A stretch of DNA of 64,000 nucleotides, from positions 12,444 to 76,443 of the forward strand of contig DATAUG010000215.1 in NCBI GenBank assembly GCA_036268355.1, read 5' to 3'. The translations under genes were made by a program, and so were the position numbers. The notes under the pieces are model-generated. The model saw nothing but the letters and a program-made list of their open reading frames with translations, had not been told where the DNA came from and made no database searches. The stretch comes from DASQPJ01 sp036268355 (lineage in GTDB: Bacteria > Actinomycetota > Actinomycetes > Sporichthyales > Sporichthyaceae). This document shows positions 41,894-51,056 of the stretch, in pieces; position 1 is the stretch's first letter, and each line of letters opens with the position of its first letter.

Positions 41894-43633
41894 TCATTGC
41901 TTCTCCGGTGGTGTGCTCGGGTCGTGGGCGAGCGACTGGAGCTGTTGCGGCGCGGCCGGCCCGGCGGGCCAGGCACCCGGTCGGTATCGGACGTTGGCGG
42001 ATGCATACCGACCGGGTGCGTGGTTGACCACGGAGGTTGCGTTCGGCTCCCACCAGATCTCGCGGGCGTCGCGTTGCGGGGTGTAGGCGCCGTTCGGGTA
42101 GCCCCAGGTGCCGTAAGCGCCGGTGCCGCCCGGGTAGGCCCGCATGCCGGCCGCGAAGGTCTGCGGCGTCAGATCGGGCCCGGCCTCCTGTATGCCGATG
42201 GCCAGCAGGTAGACGAAGCCGTAGAACCAGTCCGCGCCGAACGCCGGCTCGTGGTTCGGGTCGACGGATTTCGCGGCGGCGTAGGCGAAGCTGGCGCCCT
42301 GGGGCTGTTCCTCACCCAGCTGGCTGATCCCGAACGCGTGTTTCCACTGCGCGGTGTCATACAGCTGACCCAATTCGTCGTAGTCGGTCAACGCGGTCCC
42401 GGTCACGATCCATTCCGGGTAGTAGTCCTGCTGGCTCATCCGGGAGGTCAACAGCAGCGGCATCAACGGATCGGTAACCAGCACCACGGTGGTAATGCCG
42501 TCCTGCTTGATCTTCGCGGCCAGGTTGTTGGCCTGGTCGGAGAACGAGGACAGGTCGGGGGTGTAGCTGTAGCGCTTGGCCTGGTTGCCCGCCGCGTTGA
42601 GGACTTTCTCGCCGGCATCCACGCACTGCTGGTATTCCGGGTTGTCCGGAGCGAGAATCCCGATCTTGCGTGGTTTGCCGACCGTACCTGGCCCCGCGTG
42701 GTCGGCCGGGTGACCGAACACCCGCTTGTTCAGGTACTCCGCGATCGTCTCGGCCAACGACGTGCAGTCCGGGTTAGGGCTCCAGCTGTACGGCGCCCGA
42801 GCAGTGAACCATTGCTGCGACAGGTACGGCGCGCCGATGTTGACCACGCTCTGCCGGGCCAATGCGTCGCTGTACGGCGGCGTGAGCGCGCTGATGTCCG
42901 CGAATACCTTCAGCTCCTTGGCCGCGCGGGTCGCATCAGCGGTCGCGGCCTCCTGCCCGGCTCCGGTGAACTCCTGGAGTATCGAGCCCTTGCCCTGCCA
43001 TCTGACCAATTGCAGCTTGCGTCCGTAGAACTGAAAGTTGCGCGAGAAATAGGTGATGAAGTCATCGATCGTGCGCTTGACGTCAGCCTCGGTCAATGCG
43101 GGCACCTTGTCGGCCTTGTCGCCGGCCAGCTGGCGGATCACACCGAACAAGTCGTCGATCTTCTCGATCGGCAGGCGGAACGAGACCTTGATCGTGTCCT
43201 TGGTGACGCCGACGCTGGTCGCCCCGCCGTTGTCCCGGCCGGCCGGCCAGGCGACGCACGGCGGCGAGTACGGGTCGCCGACCACCTGCACCCGCCGGTC
43301 CGCGCACGGGCCCGAGGCGGTGGGAAGGCCTGGTCGCCCCGGCGCCACTGCCGCCGCGGCGGTGGACAGCGGCGCTGCGGCGCCGGCGACAGGACGCGGA
43401 GCACGCCCGGTGGCCGCAGCGGCCAAGGGCGGTGGAAGGGTGACCACGGTCGCGGTGGATGCGGCAGGGCCGGTGTTCTGTGTGCTGACGATGATCTGTT
43501 GGCGAGCCACGGTCGGCACCAGGGTGACGAGGAGCAGGAACGCAACCGCCAGCGCCAGCAAGGGCCCGTAGCCGCCCAACAGGCGGCGGGGTACTCGACC
43601 CAGAGCCCGGGTGGGGCGGGGCGTTCGCTTCAT
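41894..43633 (-). CDS. Membrane-anchored solute-binding protein, branched-chain amino acid type
   Basis: A 579-residue protein with an N-terminal membrane anchor (basic start, then LLALAVAFLLLVTLVPTVA), no lipobox, and an Ala/Pro-rich spacer. The domain from about residue 135 resembles LivJ-type binding proteins (GVTKDTIKVSFRLPIEK, APDNPEYQQCVDAGEKVL, TTVVLVTDPLMP). It is convergent with the other solute-binding gene, 45 bases apart, and downstream of the exported protein gene at 43678 on the same strand with a 44-base gap. No transporter subunits are present, so it may act as a sensor or receptor. Confidence 0.78.
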   Translation of the reverse strand: MKRTPRPTRALGRVPRRLLGGYGPLLALAVAFLLLVTLVPTVARQQIIVSTQNTGPAASTATVVTLPPPLAAAATGRAPRPVAGAAAPLSTAAAAVAPGRPGLPTASGPCADRRVQVVGDPYSPPCVAWPAGRDNGGATSVGVTKDTIKVSFRLPIEKIDDLFGVIRQLAGDKADKVPALTEADVKRTIDDFITYFSRNFQFYGRKLQLVRWQGKGSILQEFTGAGQEAATADATRAAKELKVFADISALTPPYSDALARQSVVNIGAPYLSQQWFTARAPYSWSPNPDCTSLAETIAEYLNKRVFGHPADHAGPGTVGKPRKIGILAPDNPEYQQCVDAGEKVLNAAGNQAKRYSYTPDLSSFSDQANNLAAKIKQDGITTVVLVTDPLMPLLLTSRMSQQDYYPEWIVTGTALTDYDELGQLYDTAQWKHAFGISQLGEEQPQGASFAYAAAKSVDPNHEPAFGADWFYGFVYLLAIGIQEAGPDLTPQTFAAGMRAYPGGTGAYGTWGYPNGAYTPQRDAREIWWEPNATSVVNHAPGRYASANVRYRPGAWPAGPAAPQQLQSLAHDPSTPPEKQ

Positions 43634-43677
43634 TCAAAACCCTCGGATCGGGGCCGGTGATTGGATCTGACGATGGG

Positions 43678-45105
43678 TCAGGCAAACCGCGTGCGCAGCC
43701 GGTCGGCGGCGGCAAGTGCGGCGATCAGAAGAAGCACGATCCAGGCCGCCAGCCGGCCGTGGCTGGTGGTGCAGGCCCCACCCTGGATGGAGCGGCACGC
43801 CGTGGAGGTGGCCGCCATGGATATCGGCACTCCGGCCGGGGCTGCCGCTGCCACTGCGGCGACGCCGGAAGCTGAGGTCGGGACCGACCCCTCGCTGACC
43901 GCGCCGTTCAGAATTGGGGCGAGCGGGCCCGTCGTTCCCGGGAGGCTCGCCGGCGGACCGAGGTGAACGAGGCCGAAGCCGGAGTCGAAGGGGTTGGCAT
44001 AGGCAATGCCGTCGGTGCCGGCCGCAGCGCCACCGAGATCGAGGTCCACCGCGCCACCGTCGCCCAGGGCGAGCGTGGCCAGGTCGATCGCGAGGTATCC
44101 GAATCCCAGGGCCCGGGCCAGTCCGCAGTCCGCGCCGGCCTGAATCGGGGCAACGAAGCTGAGCAGCTGCGTCCGCAACGGCTGGATGCCGACCAGCGCG
44201 GCGGCCAGGGCGGCACGCAGGGCCGGAGTCGCGGAGACGGACACCCGCAGCGGGCTCACTGCGATGCCCTCGGAATTCTTGGCGACCTCTGGTGCGTCCA
44301 GGGAAAGCCCGTTCGGCGCCAGGACCGCATTCGCCGCCGCCAGCGCCGCGCGCAGTTCGACCGCGTCGGCGGTGGGCCACGGCCGCCCGGAAACCAGGAA
44401 GGAGGCAGCCGAGAATCCCGCCGTCGAGTCCGACTCGGCCCCGGTGCGGTCGTCGGCCGTCCACCGCAGTCCCTTCAGATCGACCACACCGCCGGCCAGG
44501 GAAAGCTCGGTCAGCGCGCCGGCCGCCGCGGACTGCCGTTGACTGCCGGGCACCAGCTTCGCCGTCGAGGACGCGGTCCCACCGACCACCCGCAGCACGC
44601 CGGGCAGGTCCAGGCTCACGCCGTCGACAGTCGCCGCAGCCGAAGCGTTCGGTGTCGCGGCGCCGTACTGGCTGCCCAGTTGCAGCGGGCCGCCCTCGCC
44701 GGCCGAGGCCGTCCGCTTCTCGGTGGCTCCGTCGGCCGAGGAAACCAACACCTTGGCCGGGACCAGGCCGGGCGGCGTCAGCGCGCCCATCGAGTATCCG
44801 CACGCCAGCGGCGCTTTGGAGAGCGTGTCGAACAGGCCCAGGTCGACGCTGGCGGCCTCGGCGTTGCCCTGCGCGCCCGCGAATCGGGTGCGGGCCACAC
44901 CCAACCCGAAGCCGATCGCGGCCCCCGAGGAGCGCATCTGGATCCGGGCCACCCCGGCCGAGGACGTCCCGGTGCCGGGCACGAACGACTCCGCCGCAAC
45001 CGGAGGAGCGGACATCGCGGCCAGGCACCCGGCCGCGACCAGGACCGAACAGGCACGAGCCCGAGCGCGACGACGGCCCGGGGAGACCGGATCGGAGGGG
45101 TCCAC
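43678..45105 (-). CDS. Exported, C-terminally membrane-anchored protein of unknown function
   Basis: A 475-residue protein, very rich in Ala, Gly and Ser. It has a signal peptide (RRRARARACSVLVAAG, cleaved near PPVAAES) and a C-terminal hydrophobic helix AAWIVLLLIAALAAADRL followed by RTRFA, i.e. a single-pass anchor. The body is beta-rich without catalytic motifs, and resembles choice-of-anchor surface proteins of actinobacteria. It precedes the membrane-anchored solute-binding gene, so both may work at the cell surface. I do not know its function. Confidence 0.7.
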   Translation of the reverse strand: MDPSDPVSPGRRRARARACSVLVAAGCLAAMSAPPVAAESFVPGTGTSSAGVARIQMRSSGAAIGFGLGVARTRFAGAQGNAEAASVDLGLFDTLSKAPLACGYSMGALTPPGLVPAKVLVSSADGATEKRTASAGEGGPLQLGSQYGAATPNASAAATVDGVSLDLPGVLRVVGGTASSTAKLVPGSQRQSAAAGALTELSLAGGVVDLKGLRWTADDRTGAESDSTAGFSAASFLVSGRPWPTADAVELRAALAAANAVLAPNGLSLDAPEVAKNSEGIAVSPLRVSVSATPALRAALAAALVGIQPLRTQLLSFVAPIQAGADCGLARALGFGYLAIDLATLALGDGGAVDLDLGGAAAGTDGIAYANPFDSGFGLVHLGPPASLPGTTGPLAPILNGAVSEGSVPTSASGVAAVAAAAPAGVPISMAATSTACRSIQGGACTTSHGRLAAWIVLLLIAALAAADRLRTRFA

Positions 45106-45210
45106 CGCTCGATGTTCGACAATCGAGGCGGATCGGTCAACTAAACAAACGCTGATGCACTGTCCCCGGACCTCACCGACCGCGGCGACGAGGCGCGCCC
45201 GGGGGACCCG

Positions 45211-46332
45211 TCAGGTCTCGAATCGCACCGGCAGCTCCTGGAGCGCGTGCAGTATGCGCGATTCGCGCCACCGGACCGACGAGCCGATCGGCGCCAGGTT
45301 CGGATGCCGGGTGAACAGGCGGGACAGCGTCTCGGCCGCCTCCAGGCGGGCCAGCGCGGCGCCGAGACAGAAATGGATCCCGGTCCCGAAACCGAGGTGC
45401 CCGGCGGGTTCGCGGGTGAGGTCCATTCGTTCGGCTCCGGGGAATCGGTCGGGGTTGCGGTTGGCGGCCTGAACGTCGAGCAGTATCGCGTGGCCGGCCG
45501 GTATGCGGTGTCCGGCGATTTCGTGGTCGGTCAAGGCGGTTCGGGTGAGGAGCTTGACGGGGCCGTGGCAGCGCAGCAGTTCCTCGACCGCGCGGGCCGG
45601 GTCGGCGAGCAGGGCGGGTATCTGGCCGGGATCTTGCAGTAGGGCCAGCGTGGAGTTGGCGATCAGGTTTGCCGTGGTCTCGTGGCCTGCGATCAGCAGG
45701 ATCGTGCACATGGTCATGATCTCGCCCAGGCTCAACTCGTCGGGTTGATCGCCCTCCAGCGCGAGCAGGGAGCTGATGAAGTCCTCGCCGCGGTTGGATC
45801 GGCGTTCGGCGATGATCGGCGTGAGGAACAGCATCATCTCGGTGCTCGCGGCAGCGGCGGCCATCAGGTCGTCCAGGCTCGCGTCGAACTCGATCCCGCG
45901 GGCCAGCGCCGGCGTCAACTCGGCGAACAGTTGCGCGCCGTCGTTTCCGACGTCGAGCAGTTCGGTGATCACGGCCAGCGCGACCGGGTAGCCGACGTCG
46001 GCGAGGACGTCGAACTGCGGGCCGACCTCGCTCAGACCGTCGAGAACGGAGTCGACGATCGCGGCGACCCGCGGCCGCAGCGATTCGATCGCCTTCTGAG
46101 TGAACGCCGGGCTGATCGGGCGACGCAACCGGCTGTGTTCGCTCCCGTCGGCGGACAACATACTTCCGCCCGGGAAGTCCTTCAGCTCCTCGTTCACCAA
46201 CGGGGACAGGCGCAGATCGCTGCTCCAGCCCTCGCCGCGCAGCACGGCGGCAGCCTCGTCGTACCCGGTGATCCGGAACGCCCCGATCTCGGCGTCCCAG
46301 TGCATTGCGTCGGTGGTCGACGTGGAGGTCAT
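45211..46332 (-). CDS. Cytochrome P450
   Basis: A 373-residue P450, somewhat shorter than usual because the N-terminus begins close to the region of AAAVLRGEGWSSD. The I-helix LIAGHETTANL, K-helix EELLRC and haem loop GFGTGIHFCLGAALARLE are intact. GAAAGG lies before the ATG at 46332, which overlaps the stop of the broken AarF-like gene, so it is the third gene of an operon with the two kinase copies. Substrate unknown. Confidence 0.92.
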   Translation of the reverse strand: MTSTSTTDAMHWDAEIGAFRITGYDEAAAVLRGEGWSSDLRLSPLVNEELKDFPGGSMLSADGSEHSRLRRPISPAFTQKAIESLRPRVAAIVDSVLDGLSEVGPQFDVLADVGYPVALAVITELLDVGNDGAQLFAELTPALARGIEFDASLDDLMAAAAASTEMMLFLTPIIAERRSNRGEDFISSLLALEGDQPDELSLGEIMTMCTILLIAGHETTANLIANSTLALLQDPGQIPALLADPARAVEELLRCHGPVKLLTRTALTDHEIAGHRIPAGHAILLDVQAANRNPDRFPGAERMDLTREPAGHLGFGTGIHFCLGAALARLEAAETLSRLFTRHPNLAPIGSSVRWRESRILHALQELPVRFET

Positions 46333-47095
46333 CGGTGTGCCTTTCGGTGTGCGAGTTCCAGTTCGCCGTACGCAGTGACCGGCGGGGCGTCGTGGTGGTA
46401 CTCCTCGCGGATCGGCCCCCACGGGCCGGTGGCGTGCAGGCCGGCCAGGACCGCGGTCAGGCCGGTCTCGATGCGGCCGACGAACGTGAATTCGCCGCCG
46501 CCGCGCCCGCCCAACTTGCGAAACGCCTGCCCGTGGGGGCTGCGGAACGCGGAGGCGTGGCGAATGACCGCGGCGGCGTATTCGGGGGTATAGGTGAACG
46601 GTTCAGTGGCGGTGTAGGGCTTGATGGATTCGGCGTAGAACGCGAGCAGCGCGTCGGCGTCGGGCGGGTCGGCCGGATCAACCATTCCGAGGGCGGTCAT
46701 CGCCCGCAGCACCCGCTGCGCATCCTGGTCGGCCAGTGCCTGGGTCAATTCCGCCATATGCGTCGTCCGTTCGACGCTGAAGCGTTTGACGCAGCCGAAG
46801 TCGAGGAAGGTGACCGTGCCGTGATGCGGTAGTCGATCTCATCCCCGATCCGCTCGGAAACCTCTCGCGCCATGTCGCGCAGGGCCTTCATCGACACACC
46901 CCCGGAGTTCCCGAGGCGGGCGACGTATCGGTCGGCCTGCCGGGTGTGAAAGTCCGTCAGATCCCCGCCGTGGCGGCGTTTTCGCAGCGATGCCGCGACG
47001 GCCTCTCCGGCGGTGCGCCCGGCCATCCCGACCAGTGGGGCCACCCGGGTGATGCGACCGTTCGCGATGCGGGGCTGTTCGTCGGAAGGGTTCAT
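46329..47095 (-). pseudogene. Decayed tandem copy of the AarF/ABC1/UbiB-like kinase gene
   Basis: It starts like its intact upstream neighbour (VAPLVGMAGRTAGEAVAASLRK) but the sequence jumps from VSMKA to LRDMAREVSERIGDEIDYRI, losing the segment with the nucleotide-binding Lys. It then jumps again, with a frame change near 46830, to GTVTFLDFGCVKRF and the normal C-terminus (TATEPFTYTPEYAA onwards). Roughly half the protein is gone, including most of the kinase core. The ATG overlaps the intact copy's stop and its own stop overlaps the P450 start, so the broken gene still sits in the transcript. Confidence 0.88.
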
Positions 47096-48492
47096 CGTCG
47101 TGCCTGTCGGTGCGCGGCCTCGGCCTGGCCGTAGGCGGTAGCGGGTGGGCCGTCGCGGTAGTACTCGGCGCGGATCGCACGCCACGGTCCGGTGGCGCGC
47201 AGTCCACCCAGTACGGCGATCAGGCCGCTGTCGATCCGGGTGATGAAGACGTAGTCGCCGTTGCCGCGCAGTTTGCGCATTATTCGTGCGCCGGGGCCAC
47301 GCACGGAGTACCCGGTCCGCAGGATCTCGGCGGCGGACTCAGGTGTGTAGGTGAACGGTTGTGGCCCGGCCAGGTCCGGGCGTGAATTGGTGAAGAAGGC
47401 CAGGAACGCCTCGGCATCGGGTGGGTCGGTGGGGTCGATGAATCCGGCCAGAGTTGCCGCTTCCATGAACCGGGGCAGGTCCTGGTCGATGGCCGCCTGA
47501 ACCAACTGGTCCATGTTGCGCACCTGCACCGGGGTGAACCGTTTTACGCAACCGAAGTCCAGGAACGTCACCGTGCCGTCCGGGTGGAACAGGTAGTTGC
47601 CCGGGTGCGGGTCGGTGTTGAAAAGGCCGCGCAGGGCCAGGTTGTCCACGAGGAACCGGAAGATCACCTCCCCCCATGCGTCGCGCAACGACTGCTCGGC
47701 GGTGATCGCCTTGGCGTAGCGCATGCCCTCGGCCAGGTCCGTGGTCAGCACCCGACGGGTCGACAGCTCGGGGACGACCTCCGGAATACGGATGAACGGG
47801 TGCCCGCGGTAGGTGTCGGCGAACTCCTGCTGGTTCGCCGCTTCGATTCGGTAGTCGACCTCCTCCCCGATGCGATCCGAGACCTCTTCGGCCATCGCAC
47901 GGACGTCCATCCGCATTAACCCGGGTGCGACCGAGAGCACCAACTGGAAGAACGTGGCCAGCAGCTCAGTGTTGGCCAGATCCGCTCGGATCGCCTGCTC
48001 GACCCCCGGGTATTGAACCTTCACCGCGACCCGGCGCCCGTCGGCCAGTGTGGCGGCGTGCACCTGCCCGATCGAGGCCGCCGCCAGAGGATGCGGGTCG
48101 AACTGCGCGAACAGCTCCCGCGGTGGGCGACCCATCTCAGCGGTGATCGTGTCGATCGCCAATTGCGGCGGCATCGGGGGCGCGTCGTCCTGCAACCGGG
48201 CGAACGCCGCCTGGTAGATCCCCCGGTAGGAGGTCTCGACCGCCGGGTCCATGGTCACGAACGAGAGCATCTGGCCGGCCTTCATCAGCACCCCGCGCGA
48301 CCGGCCGAGGTGTTCGGCGTAGCGCTGCGCCTGGCGGGTGTGAAACTCCGTCAGATCCCCATCTGGGTGACGCTTCTTCCGCAACGTTGCCGCGACCGCC
48401 TCACCTGCGGTCCGCCCCGCCATCCCCACCAACGGTGCCACCCGGGCCATCCGACCGCCCGCGATGCGTCGTTGCTCGCCCGACTCGTCCAC
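47092..48492 (-). CDS. AarF/ABC1/UbiB-family protein kinase-like protein
   Basis: A 466-residue atypical kinase. Family motifs are LMKAGQMLSF (KxGQ), RVAVKVQYPGVEQAIRAD, VLTTDLAEGMRY, and DPHPGNYLFHPDGTVTFLDFG with the metal-binding Asp residues. Members (COQ8/UbiB) support quinone or lipid metabolism through ATPase activity. It starts with GTG at 48492 and is followed by its own broken duplicate and a P450 gene, all with 4-base overlaps. A TetR gene diverges from it. Confidence 0.9.
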   Translation of the reverse strand: MDESGEQRRIAGGRMARVAPLVGMAGRTAGEAVAATLRKKRHPDGDLTEFHTRQAQRYAEHLGRSRGVLMKAGQMLSFVTMDPAVETSYRGIYQAAFARLQDDAPPMPPQLAIDTITAEMGRPPRELFAQFDPHPLAAASIGQVHAATLADGRRVAVKVQYPGVEQAIRADLANTELLATFFQLVLSVAPGLMRMDVRAMAEEVSDRIGEEVDYRIEAANQQEFADTYRGHPFIRIPEVVPELSTRRVLTTDLAEGMRYAKAITAEQSLRDAWGEVIFRFLVDNLALRGLFNTDPHPGNYLFHPDGTVTFLDFGCVKRFTPVQVRNMDQLVQAAIDQDLPRFMEAATLAGFIDPTDPPDAEAFLAFFTNSRPDLAGPQPFTYTPESAAEILRTGYSVRGPGARIMRKLRGNGDYVFITRIDSGLIAVLGGLRATGPWRAIRAEYYRDGPPATAYGQAEAAHRQARR

Positions 48493-48505
48493 CGGAAACC
48501 ACCTA

Positions 48506-48518
48506 AGAAGTAGCTTCT
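48506..48518. promoter_or_regulatory. Candidate TetR operator AGAAG-TAG-CTTCT
   Basis: A 13-base palindrome in the 53-base gap between the divergent AarF-like and TetR genes, 14 bases from the AarF-like start. No other palindrome of this quality is in the gap. Confidence 0.4.
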
Positions 48519-48545
48519 GCCGATGCTTCAGTGTTTACTTTGTTC

Positions 48546-49130
48546 ATGACAGTGTCAACCCGGGAGCGGATCCTGGATGTCGCGATGGAGCTGTTCGGGC
48601 AGCACGGCTTCAAGGGGACTTCCATCACGGCGATCGAGACCGCTGCCGGCCTGAAGGCCGGTGCGGGCGGGATCTACCACCACTTCCCCACCAAGCAGGC
48701 TCTGCTGGAGGCCGGGATAGCCCGCCACCTCGGGCGGTTGGACGCGCTGCGCGACATCCGCCGCATCCTCGTCGGCCTCGGCGACCTGCAGGCCGAACTC
48801 ACCGTCCTGGGCCGCTACGCCTTGGCCGAACTCGACCACGAGGCCGACCTGCTGCGCATCGTGCTGGGCGAGGCCCGACGACAACCCGAATTGGTCGACG
48901 CCGCCGTCGACGCGCTGGTCGCCGCCACCTACACAACTTTCGCCGGCTGGCTGCACGACCGCACCGGCCTCGACCCCGAACGAGCCGACGCCCTGGCCGC
49001 CGTCGGGCTCGGCGCCCTCTTTTCCGCCCGCCTGCTGCGCCTACTGCTGGGCCGCGACCCGATAGCCGTCGACGACGAACTGTTCATCGACACCTGGGTC
49101 CGCATGATCCGGAGCCAAATCGACGAGTGA
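48546..49130 (+). CDS. TetR-family regulator
   Basis: A 194-residue TetR protein. The N-terminus has STRERILDVAMELFGQHGFKG and TSITAIETAAGLKAG, GGIYHHFPTKQALLE; the rest is helical. The ATG at 48546 is preferred over the GTG at 48531, which would add MFTLF. It is divergent from the AarF-like/P450 operon and probably represses it. Confidence 0.88.
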   Translation: MTVSTRERILDVAMELFGQHGFKGTSITAIETAAGLKAGAGGIYHHFPTKQALLEAGIARHLGRLDALRDIRRILVGLGDLQAELTVLGRYALAELDHEADLLRIVLGEARRQPELVDAAVDALVAATYTTFAGWLHDRTGLDPERADALAAVGLGALFSARLLRLLLGRDPIAVDDELFIDTWVRMIRSQIDE

Positions 49131-49203
49131 TGATCAGCGCGCCGCCCCGAACCGTTGGTTAGCGTGCCAGGGGACACGAATCGATGAGCGGAAGGCGACA
49201 CCG

Positions 49204-49653
49204 ATGGCGGACATCCTCAAGGCGGCCCTGCTCGACGACGCGAAGCGCCCGGCGGTGATCGCCGACCTCACCGCACTGGTCGACGCCGAGGTCGCGGGCA
49301 AGGGGGGTGTCTCCGGCGCGGTCATCAAGACCGGCTACGCGGCCGTCAAGAAGATCAGGCCGGGCTTCGTCCCCCACGCCGTCGGATCACTGCTGCCGGG
49401 CTTCGTCGACGCCCTCGACCCGCTGTGGGCCGAGCACTGCAGCGCCGGTGGCGGCGACTTCAGCGCGTTCCTCGCCGCGCGGCCCGACCGTTCCGCCGAC
49501 GCCCTCCTCGGCGTCACCGACGCCCGCGCGAAGGCCTCGAGCAGGGAGAGCCTGAAGAAGCTCTACGACAAGCTCCGCCCGAACGCGAAGAAGAACGTCA
49601 TCGAGGCCCTGCCCCGGCTCGGCAAGGTCATCGACAAGCACGCAGCGAGCTGA
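49204..49653 (+). CDS. 149-residue conserved-looking hypothetical protein (possibly DUF6918)
   Basis: A small soluble, helical protein: DDAKRPAVIADLTALVDAEV, GGVSGAVIKTGYAAVKKI, and a Lys-rich C-terminus (KKLYDKLRPNAKKNVIE). It resembles a widespread actinobacterial family I remember as DUF6918, but I could not check. GGAAGG lies before the ATG at 49204. It follows the TetR gene by 73 bases on the same strand. No catalytic motif. Confidence 0.72.
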   Translation: MADILKAALLDDAKRPAVIADLTALVDAEVAGKGGVSGAVIKTGYAAVKKIRPGFVPHAVGSLLPGFVDALDPLWAEHCSAGGGDFSAFLAARPDRSADALLGVTDARAKASSRESLKKLYDKLRPNAKKNVIEALPRLGKVIDKHAAS

Positions 49654-49821
49654 GATCGGAGCGCCGCTGAGGCACACCCAAGGGGCGTGGCGTCGTCATC
49701 GTCTCGGAAGCCACCGACGCGCGACGTCGTCCGGGACCACCCGCACCGCCCGGGACGGGACCAGATCGTCGACCGACGCGGCGGCCGAATCTCCGAAGGA
49801 CGGTTGCATCACGACTCACTC

Positions 49822-50349
49822 TCAGCTCGGCACGGCTTCGGTGTGGAAACGTCGGTACTCGGCGCACAGCCGGTCGAACGACCAGGAGCGGTTGCGACCG
49901 CTGGGGTTCGGCAGCAACCAGACCCTCATCCCGTCGACGTTTTGCGGGCCGAACGCTGCGCGCGGCCGGTCGAAGGCGAGCCGGAACGCCGAGATGCCGA
50001 GGAAGCCGACCCAGCAGCCACCGACGCGCCCGACCGTCCGGATCAGCCCGGGCACCCCCGCGCGCAATTCTTCGACCGTCACTTCGTCGGCACGACTGGT
50101 CGGTCTTGCCACCAGCGCGGTGATGCCGATTCCCAAGCCCGGCAGCAGATCCTGCTCACACGCCTGCATCGCGCGCGGCGTGAACCCCGAGCAGTGCAAC
50201 ACCGACCAGAGCCGGTTCCCCGCGCCTGCGAAACACAGCCCCTGCACGGCCACGGAAGGAGCTGGGTTGATTCCACAGAACAGCACCCGCAGCGCCGGGT
50301 CGCCACGAGCGGGTAGCACCTGCGCCCCGGACAGCCCGAACTGAGGCAC
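49822..50349 (-). CDS. Mismatch-specific uracil-DNA glycosylase (Mug/TDG type)
   Basis: A 175-residue DNA glycosylase that removes uracil or thymine from G mismatches. The first motif is VLFCGINPAPSV (Mug GINPG with the catalytic Asn), then GAGNRLWSVLHCSGF, and the second motif LLPNPSGRN. Length matches the family. It starts three bases after the stop of the PEP mutase-like gene, so it is the last gene of a four-gene operon. The motif I variant GINPAPS in place of GINPGLxS is a slight oddity. Confidence 0.88.
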   Translation of the reverse strand: MPQFGLSGAQVLPARGDPALRVLFCGINPAPSVAVQGLCFAGAGNRLWSVLHCSGFTPRAMQACEQDLLPGLGIGITALVARPTSRADEVTVEELRAGVPGLIRTVGRVGGCWVGFLGISAFRLAFDRPRAAFGPQNVDGMRVWLLPNPSGRNRSWSFDRLCAEYRRFHTEAVPS

Positions 50350-50351
50350 CG

Positions 50352-51056
50352 TCAGCCGCCCTGCGACAGCAACTGCTGGATCTCGCCGTAGTCCATCGCC
50401 GGGCCTGCCGGGAGGGTTCCGGAGTCCAGGAATGCCTCGGCTGCAACGCGCGCAGCGCCCCAGATGCCCTGCGCGATCGCGGTACCGGCGCTCAGGCGGC
50501 GCACGCCCAACGCCCCAAGCTCGGCGAGTGCCGGCAGCCCAGGCAGGTACATCACGTTGAGTGGAAGCCCGGCAGCGGCGGCCACCTCACCGATCTCCTC
50601 GGGTTGCCAGATCCCCGGGACGAACAACCCGTCGGCGCCCGCATCGCGGTAGAGCTTGGCCCGGGCCAGCACCTCGGACACCCGAACACCCTCCGGTGCC
50701 AAGCCACGCAGGTATACGTCGGTGCGTACGTTGACGAAGACGTCCGCGCCGCTTGTCGAGACCGCCGCTCTGATCGCCTCGACCTTCGCGGCCAGCACGG
50801 CGGGTTCATCGGCGCCGTCCTCGATGTTGATGCCGGCGATGCCGACCTGCACCAGCCGCGCGACATGTCCGGCCACGACTCGCGCGTCCGCCGCGTACCC
50901 GTCCTCCAGGTCGATGGTCAACGGCACGCTCAGCACCCGGGCAATGTTGGCCGCCGCGACGGTGCTGATCGGCGCGGTCGAGCCCGCATACAGCGCCGGT
51001 CGGACGTAGCTGCGGCCGTCGCCGGCCACGTGCTTCGGCGTCAGGTCGAACGTCAA
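50352..51056 (-). CDS. Isocitrate lyase/PEP mutase superfamily protein, N-terminus shortened
   Basis: A 234-residue protein matching most of the ICL/PEPM barrel: VPLTIDLEDGYAADA, GINIEDG with acidic metal ligands, VFVNVRTDVYL, RAKLYRDAGADGLFVPG and GVRRLSAG. The usual first strand and helix (LPNAWDAxSARxxExAGF) are missing; the protein begins with about 45 residues unlike the family. The TTG start at 51056 overlaps the creatininase-like stop by four bases. It may be a real short variant or a truncated gene. Reaction unknown (C-C or C-P bond lyase family). Confidence 0.72.
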   Translation of the reverse strand: MTFDLTPKHVAGDGRSYVRPALYAGSTAPISTVAAANIARVLSVPLTIDLEDGYAADARVVAGHVARLVQVGIAGINIEDGADEPAVLAAKVEAIRAAVSTSGADVFVNVRTDVYLRGLAPEGVRVSEVLARAKLYRDAGADGLFVPGIWQPEEIGEVAAAAGLPLNVMYLPGLPALAELGALGVRRLSAGTAIAQGIWGAARVAAEAFLDSGTLPAGPAMDYGEIQQLLSQGG

